Positions 17,044-26,254 of a stretch of 64,000 bases of DNA are shown here, piece by piece (position 1 is the stretch's first letter; each line of letters begins with the position of its first letter). A program made the translations under genes and the position numbers. Source of the DNA: Bacillus sp. FJAT-44742 (GTDB lineage: Bacteria; Bacillota; Bacilli; Bacillales; Marinococcaceae); assembly GCF_002797315.1 (NCBI RefSeq), contig NZ_KZ454936.1, positions 2,675,645 to 2,739,644 on the forward strand, in the 5' to 3' direction. Under the pieces are notes generated by a model. That model saw nothing but the letters and a program-made list of their open reading frames with translations. It searched no databases and was not told the DNA's origin.

Positions 17044-17101
17044 AGGTGAGGAGCGTGGAAACATATACCGCCCGGCACATTACCACTCGTCTATGACCAA
17101 T

Positions 17102-17148
17102 AAAAAGTGTACCGATTATCCTATTAGAGTAATCGGTACACTTTTTTT
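17102..17148. terminator. Terminator of the PucR gene
   Basis: Long arms AAGTGTACCGATTA and TAATCGGTACACTT surround an 11-base loop, with A run before and seven T after. It can act on both strands and would also end the minus-strand transcript of the 71-residue gene. Confidence 0.88.
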
Positions 17149-17176
17149 AAAGTAAGGCTGATTTGTGCCAGCCTCT

Positions 17177-17392
17177 TTACCTGTTAAATTGTTCTTTTTG
17201 TTTCATCAGCACAAAGGAGAAGTATTTCCTGGCATCTGAATTTTGAATGTGAAGCTGTACCATCTCTGTATCTTTTGTAAAGTTTACAAAAGCTCCTTCA
17301 AGGTTTTCTATCACCCCTGAAATTGCATACCCTTCTTCGAGCAGTCTATCGATTTCATTTTTTTCATCCATGTATCCCTCATGTTCTCTCAT
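17177..17392 (-). CDS. Hypothetical protein, 71 residues
   Basis: A small soluble acidic protein with the ribosome binding site AGGAGGAATAGG before its ATG. It contains no recognisable motif; the central part ('AISGVIENLEGAFVNFTK') looks like a beta-alpha segment. It is the last gene of the minus-strand pyrimidine block, 63 bases after the permease stop, and ends at the bidirectional terminator. It may simply be cotranscribed. I do not recognise the family. Confidence 0.6.
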   Translation of the reverse strand: MREHEGYMDEKNEIDRLLEEGYAISGVIENLEGAFVNFTKDTEMVQLHIQNSDARKYFSFVLMKQKEQFNR

Positions 17393-17455
17393 CCTATTCC
17401 TCCTGTCCGATTTTAAGAATTTACTGCCCAGACATTAATCTATGAAGCTGAACTT

Positions 17456-18946
17456 TTATACCGTCCCCGTGCCGGCAACTTCTTCGTCTGCCTCCCCTAC
17501 ATGATCTTCTGCTCCCACCGCTTCTTCTTCAATCACCCAGTCTCTTCCCACAGTGATCCCAAGGTACTTCTCATCATTTTCATCTTCAAGTTCAGCTTGA
17601 TTATACTTCTTAAACCACCAGTATTTTGCCAGAATGTAATAGCTTGTGCCTCCAGCTGCCAAACCGACAATAAAGGAAAAATCCATGAATAGATAGGCAC
17701 TGATTCCGCCGATGGTCCATGCGATAAATCCAGCTGCATTAATTCCTTTGTAATAAGCGTATTGGCCATCACTTTTATATAAATCAGGGACATTTACCCG
17801 GCGTTTGCGAATAATATAGTAGTCTACGATTAAAATCCCTACTATTGCCGAGAGAATGCCTCCAATAATTAAAAGAAATGGGACAAGAATATTAAATAGG
17901 TTCCAGGGCTGTACAACAGTACCTATCACCCCAGCCATAAATACCCCAACATAAAACGGAACTTTAGGGCCACCTACGTTTGAAAAAATTGTTGCAGCAG
18001 GAATTACATTTGCTGATGTGTTTGTTGACCACTGAGAAAAGACTATCATAAGAAGTAATACCGCCAGCGCTGCTCCAGTAGCTGTCTGTTGCAAAGCTTC
18101 TACAGGGTCAAACACCCCAAGTGAAATGTAAGCTACAGCACCGATGCTGACGATGAAGGTTTGAATGATTGGAAGCACAACGACACTGCCCACAAGCGTA
18201 CCTTTGTTTCTTTTCAGCCAGCTTCTTTCATTCTTTGGAGCTTTAATGAACCTGGAAATTGAGGGGATATCTGCTCCCAGAGTTGCCCAAAAACCCATGT
18301 TAGCAAAAATAACCACGATAAATGCCATCAATGCAGAAGTCCCCGAGACAGGAGCTTCTACCCATGTCCAAATATTATTTCCTTGCGAGGTTGCTGATCC
18401 TGAAAGCACATAGAACATCCATATGGAGATAAGAATAATAACAGGAGCTGCTAAGTCTGCAAATCTTTCTACTGCTTTGATCCCAATAGCTGTATTTACA
18501 AGCTGTACAGTGGCAAATACTGCATAGCAAAGAAGCCAGTTATCAAATCCTGTCAAAATGTTTAATATTCCGTTAATAGCTGTTGAACCAAAAAACGTAT
18601 TAATCCCAAACCAGAAAGATGCTGTTACCCCTCTGGTAATAGAGGGGAGATGGGTGCCAACCGTTCCGAATGGCGCTCTCATATAAACAGGAAAAGAGAG
18701 TCCATGTTCAATTCCAATATCACCAACGATTGTAATAAACAAGCCTATCGCAATCGTCCCGATAAGCGTAGCAAGAAGCACCATGCCAAGCGGTAAATTT
18801 ATTATCCCTTCACCCCCGATGGCAAAGGCAGCAAGTACCACAGCCATTCCTACCCACATCACAGAAAACCCAAATGTGCTTATCTTCTTTCCAGAGTGCT
18901 TTACAGGCAGCAAATCCGGAGATTTTAAATAACTATCTTTTTTCAT
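17456..18946 (-). CDS. NCS1-family nucleobase/allantoin/hydantoin permease
   Basis: A 496-residue membrane protein with about twelve spans and the NCS1 pattern: 'FSVMWVGMAVVLAAFAIGGEG' at the N-terminus, 'GLSFPVYMRAPFGTVGTHLPS', and 'WATLGADIPSISRFIK' in the middle. NCS1 carriers import purines, pyrimidines, allantoin or hydantoins with Na+ or H+. In this context uracil, thymine or a dihydropyrimidine is the likely substrate. The start at 18946 has AGGAGG six bases upstream; the ATG at 18952 is too close to it. It lies 130 bases after the dihydropyrimidinase on the same strand and ends in an acidic tail. Confidence 0.85.
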   Translation of the reverse strand: MKKDSYLKSPDLLPVKHSGKKISTFGFSVMWVGMAVVLAAFAIGGEGIINLPLGMVLLATLIGTIAIGLFITIVGDIGIEHGLSFPVYMRAPFGTVGTHLPSITRGVTASFWFGINTFFGSTAINGILNILTGFDNWLLCYAVFATVQLVNTAIGIKAVERFADLAAPVIILISIWMFYVLSGSATSQGNNIWTWVEAPVSGTSALMAFIVVIFANMGFWATLGADIPSISRFIKAPKNERSWLKRNKGTLVGSVVVLPIIQTFIVSIGAVAYISLGVFDPVEALQQTATGAALAVLLLMIVFSQWSTNTSANVIPAATIFSNVGGPKVPFYVGVFMAGVIGTVVQPWNLFNILVPFLLIIGGILSAIVGILIVDYYIIRKRRVNVPDLYKSDGQYAYYKGINAAGFIAWTIGGISAYLFMDFSFIVGLAAGGTSYYILAKYWWFKKYNQAELEDENDEKYLGITVGRDWVIEEEAVGAEDHVGEADEEVAGTGTV

Positions 18947-19075
18947 GTTCATCCTCCTATTACTGAATATTCAGATATATGAAAGGGGCATTCATTCGGG
19001 CTGGCATCTGTGTATATTTATCTTTGCAAGCTGGGAGTTTTAGCAGGGGGAATTCAGCAAAGACCTAATCCCTTT

Positions 19076-20494
19076 TTACATGACAGTAAGTCTTTCTTCT
19101 GATTTCTCTGAAGTATTAAATTTTTTCCGTTTAAGAAATTCTCCTCTTCCAGCTACAGCGGTGAGTTCTTTGTTTTTAACAATGAAATCACCTCTCGATA
19201 ATACTGAAACGATTTCTCCTTCTACCTCCATACCTTCAAAGGCACTATAGTCAACAGCCATACGGTGAGTTTTTGCTGAGATAGTTCTTGAAGCATCAGG
19301 ATTAAAAATTACAATATCAGCGTCACTTCCAACAGCGATTGTTCCTTTTTCCGGTGCAAGGCCAAATAATCTTGCCGTATTTGTCGACGTAATCTCAACA
19401 AACTTCTGCAGTGAAATCCTTCCTTTGGCAACCCCTTCTGAATATAGGAGACTGAAACGGTCTTCTATTATCGGTCCGCCATTAGGGATTTTTGTAAAGT
19501 CACCTCTCCCAAGGTCCTTTTGCCCTTTGAAATCAAAGGAACATTGGTCTGATCCAATAGTTTGTAACTCTCCATTCTTTAAAGCACGCCATAATAATTC
19601 TTGGTTTGATTTATCCCGCAGTGGAGGAGACCATACATACTTCGCTCCCTCAAAATCAGGCTTTTCCATATATGACTGATCAAGAACCAGGTATTGGGGG
19701 CATGTCTCTCCATAAATCTCGGCCCCCTTTCTTCTCGCTTCGGAAATTTTCTCTACTGCTTCATTACAGGAAACATGGACTACATATAGCTGGGAATCAG
19801 CCATATGTGTAAGCTGTGCAGCTCTTCCAGTCGCTTCCCCTTCAGCTTCTGGAGGGCGAGTCAGAGCGTGATAGATAGGATCGGTCTTTCCTTCTTCAAG
19901 AGCCTTCTTCGTTAAGTAATGGATCACATCACCATTTTCAGCATGAACCATCACGAGAGCTCCCAACTCTTTGGCTGCAATTAATGTCTGGTATAAAGTT
20001 TCATCATCAGCCTGAAACACATCTTTATACGCCATAAACACTTTGAAAGAGGTGATGCCTTCTTCTTCAATTACTTCCGGAAGTTGGCTGAGAACTTCTT
20101 CATTTATCTCCCCAATCATTAAATGAAAACTGTAGTCAACCACTGCTTTGTCTTTTGACTTGTTATGCCAAACATCAATTGCCTCCTTTAGAGGTTTTCC
20201 TTTTTCAGTAAGACAGAAATCAATAATAGTGGTGGTTCCGCCAAAAGCGGCGGCTATCGTTCCTGTTTCAAAGTCGTCCTTTGTTACTGTTCCTCCAAAA
20301 GGCATTTCAAGATGAGTATGAGGATCTATGCCTCCAGGGAACAAATAATGTTGCTTGGCATCAATTACTTCAGCTCCCTCCCTGGCAAGATTTTTTCCAA
20401 TAGCTGAAACTTTTCCTCCTTCGATCAAGACATCACCTTCATACACTTCACTGGCTGTCACGATTGTCCCATTTGTTATCAATTTTTTTGACAT
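19076..20494 (-). CDS. hydA: Dihydropyrimidinase (D-hydantoinase family)
   Basis: A 472-residue amidohydrolase that opens dihydrouracil to N-carbamoyl-beta-alanine (or dihydrothymine to the isobutyrate). The zinc-binding HTH is in 'GGIDPHTHLEMPFGG', the carboxylated lysine is in 'TSFKVFMAYKD', further ligands are in 'MVHAENGD' and 'YVVHVSC', and 'SDQCSFDFKGQ' contains the catalytic aspartate region. The length is standard. The ribosome binding site AAGGAGG precedes ATG, 14 bases after preA stops. It is the second step of the reductive pyrimidine pathway encoded here. Confidence 0.94.
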   Translation of the reverse strand: MSKKLITNGTIVTASEVYEGDVLIEGGKVSAIGKNLAREGAEVIDAKQHYLFPGGIDPHTHLEMPFGGTVTKDDFETGTIAAAFGGTTTIIDFCLTEKGKPLKEAIDVWHNKSKDKAVVDYSFHLMIGEINEEVLSQLPEVIEEEGITSFKVFMAYKDVFQADDETLYQTLIAAKELGALVMVHAENGDVIHYLTKKALEEGKTDPIYHALTRPPEAEGEATGRAAQLTHMADSQLYVVHVSCNEAVEKISEARRKGAEIYGETCPQYLVLDQSYMEKPDFEGAKYVWSPPLRDKSNQELLWRALKNGELQTIGSDQCSFDFKGQKDLGRGDFTKIPNGGPIIEDRFSLLYSEGVAKGRISLQKFVEITSTNTARLFGLAPEKGTIAVGSDADIVIFNPDASRTISAKTHRMAVDYSAFEGMEVEGEIVSVLSRGDFIVKNKELTAVAGRGEFLKRKKFNTSEKSEERLTVM

Positions 20495-20508
20495 CTAATT
20501 CCTCCTTT

Positions 20509-21792
20509 TTATTTCACAGGCATTTCAGCCATTTTGGATAACACAGTCTGGCGTTCATTCCAGGTCATTGAACCTTCTCCAGTTTTACTGGGTACCTGCA
20601 CCATATCAATCGCTCCATCAACGGGACACACTATGGAACAAAGGTTGCACCCTACACAATCTTCTTCTCTGACTTTTAGTACGGACTGGCCCTCGGTGTC
20701 TGTCATCATATCAATACATTGATGGGACGTATCCTCACATGCGATATGACACTTATTGCAGTTAATACAGGTATCATTATTGATACGGGCCACAACACGG
20801 TGGTTTAAATCCAAATCACCCCAGTCTGAGTAGTTAGGAACAGATTTCCCAATTATCCCCTGCAAAGAATCTATTCCTTTATCATCTAAATAGTTGCTTA
20901 GACCATCGATCATGTCTTCTACAATTCTGAATCCATGATGCATGGCAGCTGTACAGACTTGAACGTTTGAGGCTCCCATAAGCATAAACTCTACTGCTTC
21001 TCTCCAGCTTGAAACCCCTCCCATTCCAGATATTGGAACATCTATATCCAAACGTCGTGCACATTCTGCGACCATATTTAAGGCAATAGGCTTTACTGCC
21101 GGGCCGCAATACCCTCCGTGGGCTCCTTTTCCTGCAACATTAGGTACAGTATCCCATGAATCCAGATCAACTCCGGCCAGACTATTAATTGTGTTAATCA
21201 TACTGACTGCATCTGCTCCCCCTTGCACAGCTGCATGGGCCGTATAAGTGATATCCGTGATATTTGGAGTAAGCTTGACTATAACCGGAGATGTTGCAAC
21301 TTCTTTTACCCACTCCGTCTGCTTTTGTACAAGTTCAGGCACCTGTCCAGACGCTGCCCCCATGCCTCTTTCTGCCATTCCGTGAGGACAACCAAAATTC
21401 AATTCCAAACCATCGACGCCGGCAGCTTCAACTTTTTTTACAATTTCATGCCATTTTTCCTGCTTAGGCTCAACCATTAATGAAGCTACTACAGCATGAT
21501 TAGGAAACTTTTTCTTCGTCTCTTCAATCTCTTTTAAATTAACTTCCAAGGGACGGTCTGTAATTAACTCAATGTTGTTAAAACCGGCAACTTTTTGACC
21601 ATTAAAAGAGGTGGCTGCAAAACGGGATGAAACATTTAATATAGGATCACCAAGTGTTTTCCAGACAGCTCCCCCCCATCCCGCTTCAAAGGCTCTTTGG
21701 ACTTGATACCCGCTATTTGTCGGCGGTGCTGAGGCAAGCCAGAAAGGGTTAGGAGATTTTATGCCTGCTAGATTGGTCTGTAAATCTGCCAT
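20509..21792 (-). CDS. preA: NAD-dependent dihydropyrimidine dehydrogenase, subunit PreA
   Basis: A 427-residue protein with an FMN-binding dihydroorotate-dehydrogenase-like barrel ('LTPNITDITYTAHAAVQGGAD', 'PISGMGGVSSWREAVEFML') and a C-terminal ferredoxin domain. The latter has two [4Fe-4S] motifs, CINCNKCHIAC and CVGCNLCSIVCP. PreA reduces uracil or thymine with electrons from the flavoprotein PreT. The ribosome binding site is AAGGAGGAACCACA. It follows preT by 35 bases. The N-terminal 'GIKSPNPFWLASAPPT' is the usual family start. Confidence 0.94.
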   Translation of the reverse strand: MADLQTNLAGIKSPNPFWLASAPPTNSGYQVQRAFEAGWGGAVWKTLGDPILNVSSRFAATSFNGQKVAGFNNIELITDRPLEVNLKEIEETKKKFPNHAVVASLMVEPKQEKWHEIVKKVEAAGVDGLELNFGCPHGMAERGMGAASGQVPELVQKQTEWVKEVATSPVIVKLTPNITDITYTAHAAVQGGADAVSMINTINSLAGVDLDSWDTVPNVAGKGAHGGYCGPAVKPIALNMVAECARRLDIDVPISGMGGVSSWREAVEFMLMGASNVQVCTAAMHHGFRIVEDMIDGLSNYLDDKGIDSLQGIIGKSVPNYSDWGDLDLNHRVVARINNDTCINCNKCHIACEDTSHQCIDMMTDTEGQSVLKVREEDCVGCNLCSIVCPVDGAIDMVQVPSKTGEGSMTWNERQTVLSKMAEMPVK

Positions 21793-21827
21793 TGTGGTTC
21801 CTCCTTATTCTTTCTTATTAATCATTA

Positions 21828-23207
21828 CTATCCTAAAACCTCTACTGACTGATTGATCAGCTTTTTATGCACATTGTAGGCTGCCTTCTTCCCTTGCTCT
21901 GCTGCTGTCACTACCATGGCTTCACCCTGGCCGTTCCCAAATACCACATCCCCCGCAGCAAAGACACCTTCTTTCGATGTTGTCATCGTTTCATGATCGA
22001 CAATAACCACACCCTCATTATGAGAAAGGCCAAACTGTTCTACTAATGATAAATGCCGTGTTTGACCGATAGCTTTAATGACTACATCAACTTCCAATAT
22101 AAATTCGGTTCCTGGTATAGGGACCGGACGCCTTCTCCCCTCCTCATCAGGTTTACCTAGTTCCGTCTTTATACATTCCAGCCCCTTCATTTCACCATCC
22201 GGCCCTTCTAAGATAGAAAGAGGAGAAGTGAGCCAGCTAAACTCTATTCCATCCTGTTTAGCAAATTCATATACAAACTGGTAAGCTGTCATTTCCTTTT
22301 CGGTTCTTCTATAGACCATTTTGACCAATTCTGCTCCAAGTCTCTTAGCACAGGTTGCCGCGTCGACAGCGGTGTTTCCGGCCCCGATTACAGCTACACG
22401 TTTTCCAGAAAGTTCATTTGTTAACTCTTCAGTTTTTGTTTTTTCTACAAAGTCAATAGCATCATAAACATCCTTACTAGTTTCTCCTTTAATGCCCAAA
22501 GCTGGAACCTTACTCATTCCAACTGCCAGCACGACAGCATCATAATTCTTCTGGAGTTCTTCTGCTGAAACATTCTTCCCGACTTTCACACCTGTTTTGA
22601 TTTTCACTCCAAGCTTTTCAACCTGTTCAACCTCCCAGGCTGAAATTTTTTGTGGGAGTCTGAAGGATACAATTCCGTAAGTATTTAACCCTCCTGCTTT
22701 CTCTTTGGCTTCAAAGATTGTCACTTCATACCCAAAACGGGCCAGCTCACGAGCCGCGGACAACCCCGCCGGCCCTCCACCTACAACTGCAATACTCTTC
22801 CCCAGCGCTTCACCTTTTTTAAAAAACTCCTGCTCATTTTTCATTGCCCAGTCTGTGGCATATCTTTGTAAGTCACCAATCATTATAGGGGTAGAGGCAT
22901 GATTTAACACACACGCTCCCTCACACAGTTCTTCTGTTGGGCAAACTCGTGAACAGCTGGCTCCTACAGGGTTCGCTTCCATTATTGTTTTAGAAGAGCC
23001 CTTCAAGTCTCCTGTAGAAATTCTTTTGATAAACTTAGGAATATCAATACCCGTCGGACAGGCAGTGATACAAGGAGCGTCATAACAGTAGAGGCATCGG
23101 TTTGCCTCATCCATCGCTTCTTTGTCCGGCATCCCCCGTCGTTCTTCCATAAAATTCTTCTTAATGTCCTCCAATGAAATCCATGATTTCTTGTTTGGAC
23201 CTCCCAT
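21828..23207 (-). CDS. preT: NAD-dependent dihydropyrimidine dehydrogenase, subunit PreT
   Basis: A 459-residue flavoprotein that delivers electrons from NADH to PreA. The N-terminus has the iron-sulfur cysteines seen in glutamate synthase small subunits ('CLYCYDAPCITACPTGIDIP' and 'ASCSRVCPTEELCEGAC'). FAD binding is in 'VVGGGPAGLSAARELARFG' and NAD(P) binding in 'VIGAGNTAVDAATCAKRLG'. I chose the ATG at 23207 because AAGGAG is eight bases upstream; the GTG at 23216 overlaps that site. The gap to the preceding gene is 17 bases, so it is in the operon. Confidence 0.92.
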   Translation of the reverse strand: MGGPNKKSWISLEDIKKNFMEERRGMPDKEAMDEANRCLYCYDAPCITACPTGIDIPKFIKRISTGDLKGSSKTIMEANPVGASCSRVCPTEELCEGACVLNHASTPIMIGDLQRYATDWAMKNEQEFFKKGEALGKSIAVVGGGPAGLSAARELARFGYEVTIFEAKEKAGGLNTYGIVSFRLPQKISAWEVEQVEKLGVKIKTGVKVGKNVSAEELQKNYDAVVLAVGMSKVPALGIKGETSKDVYDAIDFVEKTKTEELTNELSGKRVAVIGAGNTAVDAATCAKRLGAELVKMVYRRTEKEMTAYQFVYEFAKQDGIEFSWLTSPLSILEGPDGEMKGLECIKTELGKPDEEGRRRPVPIPGTEFILEVDVVIKAIGQTRHLSLVEQFGLSHNEGVVIVDHETMTTSKEGVFAAGDVVFGNGQGEAMVVTAAEQGKKAAYNVHKKLINQSVEVLG

Positions 23208-23224
23208 ATACTCCACTCCTTTTC

Positions 23225-24115
23225 TTAAGGGATTAATGCAGTCATACTCTCGTAGGTTTCAGGACGGCGGTCACGGTAAAATTGCCACGTGTCTCTTACT
23301 TCACGGATCTTCTTCTTATCCATTTCTGCTATGACCACTTCATCTTGATCCCGACTTGCCACGGCTAAGAAATTCCCACGGGGGTCTACGACATAGGACT
23401 GGCCATAGAATTCTCCCATCTCCCACGGAGTTTCCGTTCCCACTCGATTAATTGCTGCGAGATAGTAGCCATTAGCTACAGCATGAGCGGGCTGTTCAAG
23501 CTTCCACAAATATTCTGATAAACCCGCAACAGTAGCTGATGGATTGAAGACTACTTCAGCCCCGTGCAATCCAAGAAGCCTTGCTCCTTCTGGAAAGTGG
23601 CGGTCATAGCAGATGTAGACTCCTACCTTGGCATAAGCAGTATCGAAGACTGGGTAGCCCAGATTTCCCGGCTTAAAGTAATACTTCTCCCAAAATCCAT
23701 GTCCTTTGTTGTCTGCCGCTACATGAGGTATATGATTTTTTCGATATTTTCCTAAATAAGTACCATCTGCATCAATGACGGCTGCTGTATTGTAATATGT
23801 GGAAATACCTTCTCTTTCATAAATTGGAAGGATGATAACTACTTGAAGATCCTTGGCAAGCGCTTGAAAACGTTTAGTAGTGGGGCCTTCGGGTATTTGT
23901 TCAGCTGCTCCATACCATTTTGTATTTTGTTCAGCGCAAAAGTATGGTCCATAAAAAATTTCTTGCAGCCCTATAATCTGAGCTCCATCAGCGGCAGCCT
24001 CTTTTATAAGCTCTATATGCTTTTCAATAGCCTTTTCCTTGTGAACTTCAACCGGTTCATCACCATGCACCTCATGAGATGCTTGAATAATCCCTATTTT
24101 CACTTGATCTGACAA
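23225..24115 (-). CDS. pydC: Beta-ureidopropionase (N-carbamoyl-beta-alanine amidohydrolase)
   Basis: A 296-residue member of the nitrilase superfamily. The catalytic triad is visible: Glu in 'GLQEIFYGPYF', Lys in 'KYRKNHIPH' and Cys in 'GVYICYDRHFPEG'. 'KNHIPHVA', 'HFPEGARLLGLHGAEVVF' and 'GRNFL'-like C-terminal residues fit the ureidopropionase branch. It hydrolyses N-carbamoyl-beta-alanine to beta-alanine, CO2 and ammonia. The best start is the TTG at 24115 with AAGGAG eight bases upstream. A longer frame upstream has no ribosome binding site and codes for an unlikely N-terminus. It is the first gene of the operon pydC-preT-preA-hydA-permease. Confidence 0.9.
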   Translation of the reverse strand: MSDQVKIGIIQASHEVHGDEPVEVHKEKAIEKHIELIKEAAADGAQIIGLQEIFYGPYFCAEQNTKWYGAAEQIPEGPTTKRFQALAKDLQVVIILPIYEREGISTYYNTAAVIDADGTYLGKYRKNHIPHVAADNKGHGFWEKYYFKPGNLGYPVFDTAYAKVGVYICYDRHFPEGARLLGLHGAEVVFNPSATVAGLSEYLWKLEQPAHAVANGYYLAAINRVGTETPWEMGEFYGQSYVVDPRGNFLAVASRDQDEVVIAEMDKKKIREVRDTWQFYRDRRPETYESMTALIP

Positions 24116-24320
24116 ATGAATCACTCCTTGTAAGAAGAAATTGTTTCTTACTATCTTGGTGATCATTTTATAAAAAAACACTTCATCCTCCATGTGACAT
24201 TTTGTGTAGATTGTCCTAAGCATTCTGTACAAAGTGTAAATATCTCACTAGTTTCAGGAGCTTCAAGCGTCAGATATCATAACGAATAATATTTAAATAT
24301 TCAGTCTCTTTTTCAAGATA

Positions 24321-24350
24321 AAAAAAAGGCTGACCCAGGCAGCCTTTTTT
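24321..24350 (-). terminator. Terminator of the transaminase gene
   Basis: Arms AAAAAAGGCTG (24322-24332) and CAGCCTTTTTT (24340-24350) lie right after the transaminase stop. This separates its transcript from the pydC operon, although readthrough is possible. Confidence 0.85.
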
Positions 24351-25721
24351 CTACTTGCTTGAATTATTAATGCTTACATATAGTGTTTCAACAATAAGAT
24401 CTAGTTCCTCTTTCGTCGTAACAAAAGGAGGAGCCACAGTGATGACATTATTATGGTGAGGTACGGTATCTCCATTTTTCCCTATTAATATGTTATGTTT
24501 CTTGCACATTGCCAGCACATTGGCCACCTTCTCTAGAGAAGCAGGCACTTTTGTTTTTTTATCTTCTACTAATTCAATCCCAGCTGTTAATCCAAATGTG
24601 CGAACATCTCCTACTAAGGAAAGCTCTGTTAGTGCGGCAAGGCGCTCTGTTAAATACTTTCCCTTATCTTTTGCCTGTTTGATTAATTGTTCTCTTTCTA
24701 ATATTTCCAGATTTTTTAACGCAATAGCACATGAAACAGGGTTACCTCCAAATGTATTAACATGACGAAAATGATTCGTCTTTCCCTTCTCTTTAAAAGG
24801 TGCATAGAGATGTGAGGAAACAGCTGTCGCAGACAATGGCGCATAAGCGCTGGTCATACCCTTTGCCATTGAAACAATGTCAGGTTCCACCCCAAAGTTC
24901 TGGTGGCCAAACTTTTCTCCAGAGCGCCCAAAGCCGCAAATCACCTCGTCAACAATTAAAAGGACATTCCTCCGATCACATATTTCACGAATCTCTTTCA
25001 AATATTCTGGCGGCGGAACGATAACGCCCCCGCCTGTAATCACAGGCTCTAAGATGACTCCGGCTACAGTTTCCTCTCCCTCCCACTCGATCATCTCATC
25101 TATCGCTTTAGCGCACTCCATCTTACAATGACCTTTTTCCTGTCCAAAAGGACAACGATAGCAATAAGGGGGAGCAGCATGCTTAAACCCTTCACCGCCC
25201 GGCTCATATTTCACTTTCCTTTCAGCTTGTCCAGTAGCCCCCATAGCTCCCATAGAATTCCCGTGATACGCCCTGTATCTTGATATAAACTTATATTTTG
25301 TTCCTTTTCCGGTCTGTGCAAAATACTGCCTTGCAATCTTGAACGCTACCTCATTGGCATCAGAACCAGAGTTAGAAAAGAAAATTTTATAATCTCCTTG
25401 CAGCCATTCATTAAGCTTTCCCGATAACTCTATTGCAGGAACATGGCTTTGCGATAAAGGAGCAAATGCTAATTTTGACATTTGAGCCGCTGCTACCCTG
25501 GCTACTTCCTCACGACCGTGCCCTATATTAACGCACCATAGGCCAGACATGCCGTCTAAATACTCATTTCCGTCAATATCCTTAATCCAGCTGGCTTTTC
25601 CTTCTATAAAAACATGCGGATGATCATTATGAGGAGACATATGATGCCAAAGATGGGCCCTGTCCATATCCAGCAGCTCTTCCTTTTCATTATTCGCTTT
25701 AGTAGAAGACACGTAAGTCAA
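24351..25721 (-). CDS. Class III omega-amino-acid (beta-alanine:pyruvate-type) transaminase
   Basis: A 456-residue class III PLP aminotransferase. The cofactor lysine is in 'SMAKGMTSAYAPLSA', preceded by 'LLIVDEVICGFGRSG'. The N-terminal 'HLWHHMSPHNDH' is typical of the omega-amino-acid:pyruvate group. In this context the substrate is probably beta-alanine (or 3-aminoisobutyrate), giving malonate semialdehyde. The TTG start follows AAAGGAG at eight bases. It is upstream of the pydC operon on the same strand and has its own terminator. A cysteine-rich stretch 'CYRCPFGQEKGHCKMEC' around residue 190 is shared by this subgroup and may bind metal. Confidence 0.88.
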   Translation of the reverse strand: MTYVSSTKANNEKEELLDMDRAHLWHHMSPHNDHPHVFIEGKASWIKDIDGNEYLDGMSGLWCVNIGHGREEVARVAAAQMSKLAFAPLSQSHVPAIELSGKLNEWLQGDYKIFFSNSGSDANEVAFKIARQYFAQTGKGTKYKFISRYRAYHGNSMGAMGATGQAERKVKYEPGGEGFKHAAPPYCYRCPFGQEKGHCKMECAKAIDEMIEWEGEETVAGVILEPVITGGGVIVPPPEYLKEIREICDRRNVLLIVDEVICGFGRSGEKFGHQNFGVEPDIVSMAKGMTSAYAPLSATAVSSHLYAPFKEKGKTNHFRHVNTFGGNPVSCAIALKNLEILEREQLIKQAKDKGKYLTERLAALTELSLVGDVRTFGLTAGIELVEDKKTKVPASLEKVANVLAMCKKHNILIGKNGDTVPHHNNVITVAPPFVTTKEELDLIVETLYVSINNSSK

Positions 25722-26110
25722 AACATCAGCTCCTTTACCTGTATTGCTATCAATGCTATCACCAGGCAGTTAGAACATTCACTTAACAAATTGTGCAGTA
25801 AATTCATAAGAAGTTAGACGTTTTGTCTTCTATCACAGACTGAGAGGAGACACCGAAAAAAATGGATATATACTTTCTAATTGGGAATGAACTAACGTGA
25901 ATGAAAATACTTTTCTTCTTTAAATCAATTCCTATGAATGAAACTGTGCTTTTTCTGTGTCACCCAGAAAAGGTTTTCCATGCATAAACCCTATTACATA
26001 GTGTTTCATGAACTATTTAGCATAACAATGTCTATTTTAAAATCACTTTTATTAATAACAGTTATAAATTAGTATTGATTTTCACTTAATTATGATGTTA
26101 ATATAAATTA
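25722..26110. other. Divergent intergenic region
   Basis: About 390 AT-rich bases carry the upstream region of the transaminase on one side and the promoter of the small gene at 26255 on the other. TTGATT at 26075-26080 and TAATAT at 26099-26104 (18-base spacer) are a plausible promoter. I see no gene. Confidence 0.4.
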
Positions 26111-26220
26111 TAAAGAAGAGAGCCTGTGTAAAGAAGTAATACCCCTTGAGTAACTCCATGCAGATTTTGGTCAGATTTTCTCTTAATGAATAGGGGCCTC
26201 TGTTCTCGGAGACCTTTTAT
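26111..26220 (+). promoter_or_regulatory. Possible cis-regulatory leader RNA with terminator hairpin
   Basis: A predicted transcript from about 26111 starts almost at AAGAGAG (26116-26122), which pairs with TTTCTCTT (26177-26184) to close a 69-base domain. Inside it CTGTGT (26124-26129) can pair with ATGCAG (26158-26163), and GAGTAACTC forms a mini-hairpin. Next, GGCCTCTG (26195-26202) pairs with CGGAGACC (26207-26214), one mismatch, and is followed by TTTTATTTT, resembling a terminator. CCCCT (26142-26146) could instead pair with AGGGG (26192-26196), giving an alternative fold. It matches no riboswitch class I know. Confidence 0.4.
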
Positions 26221-26254
26221 TTTCAATTTCTACTACTTAATGGAGGTGATAAGT

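Noticed and set aside
17055-17096. 13-codon frame (GTG start, GGTGAGGAGC) after the PucR gene
   Set aside because: Too short to support as a gene; the ribosome-binding-site-like sequence could be chance.
15092-25721. PucR box near the pyrimidine genes
   Set aside because: I looked for the B. subtilis-type element (WWWCNTTGGTTAA) and saw no convincing match, so no operator is annotated.
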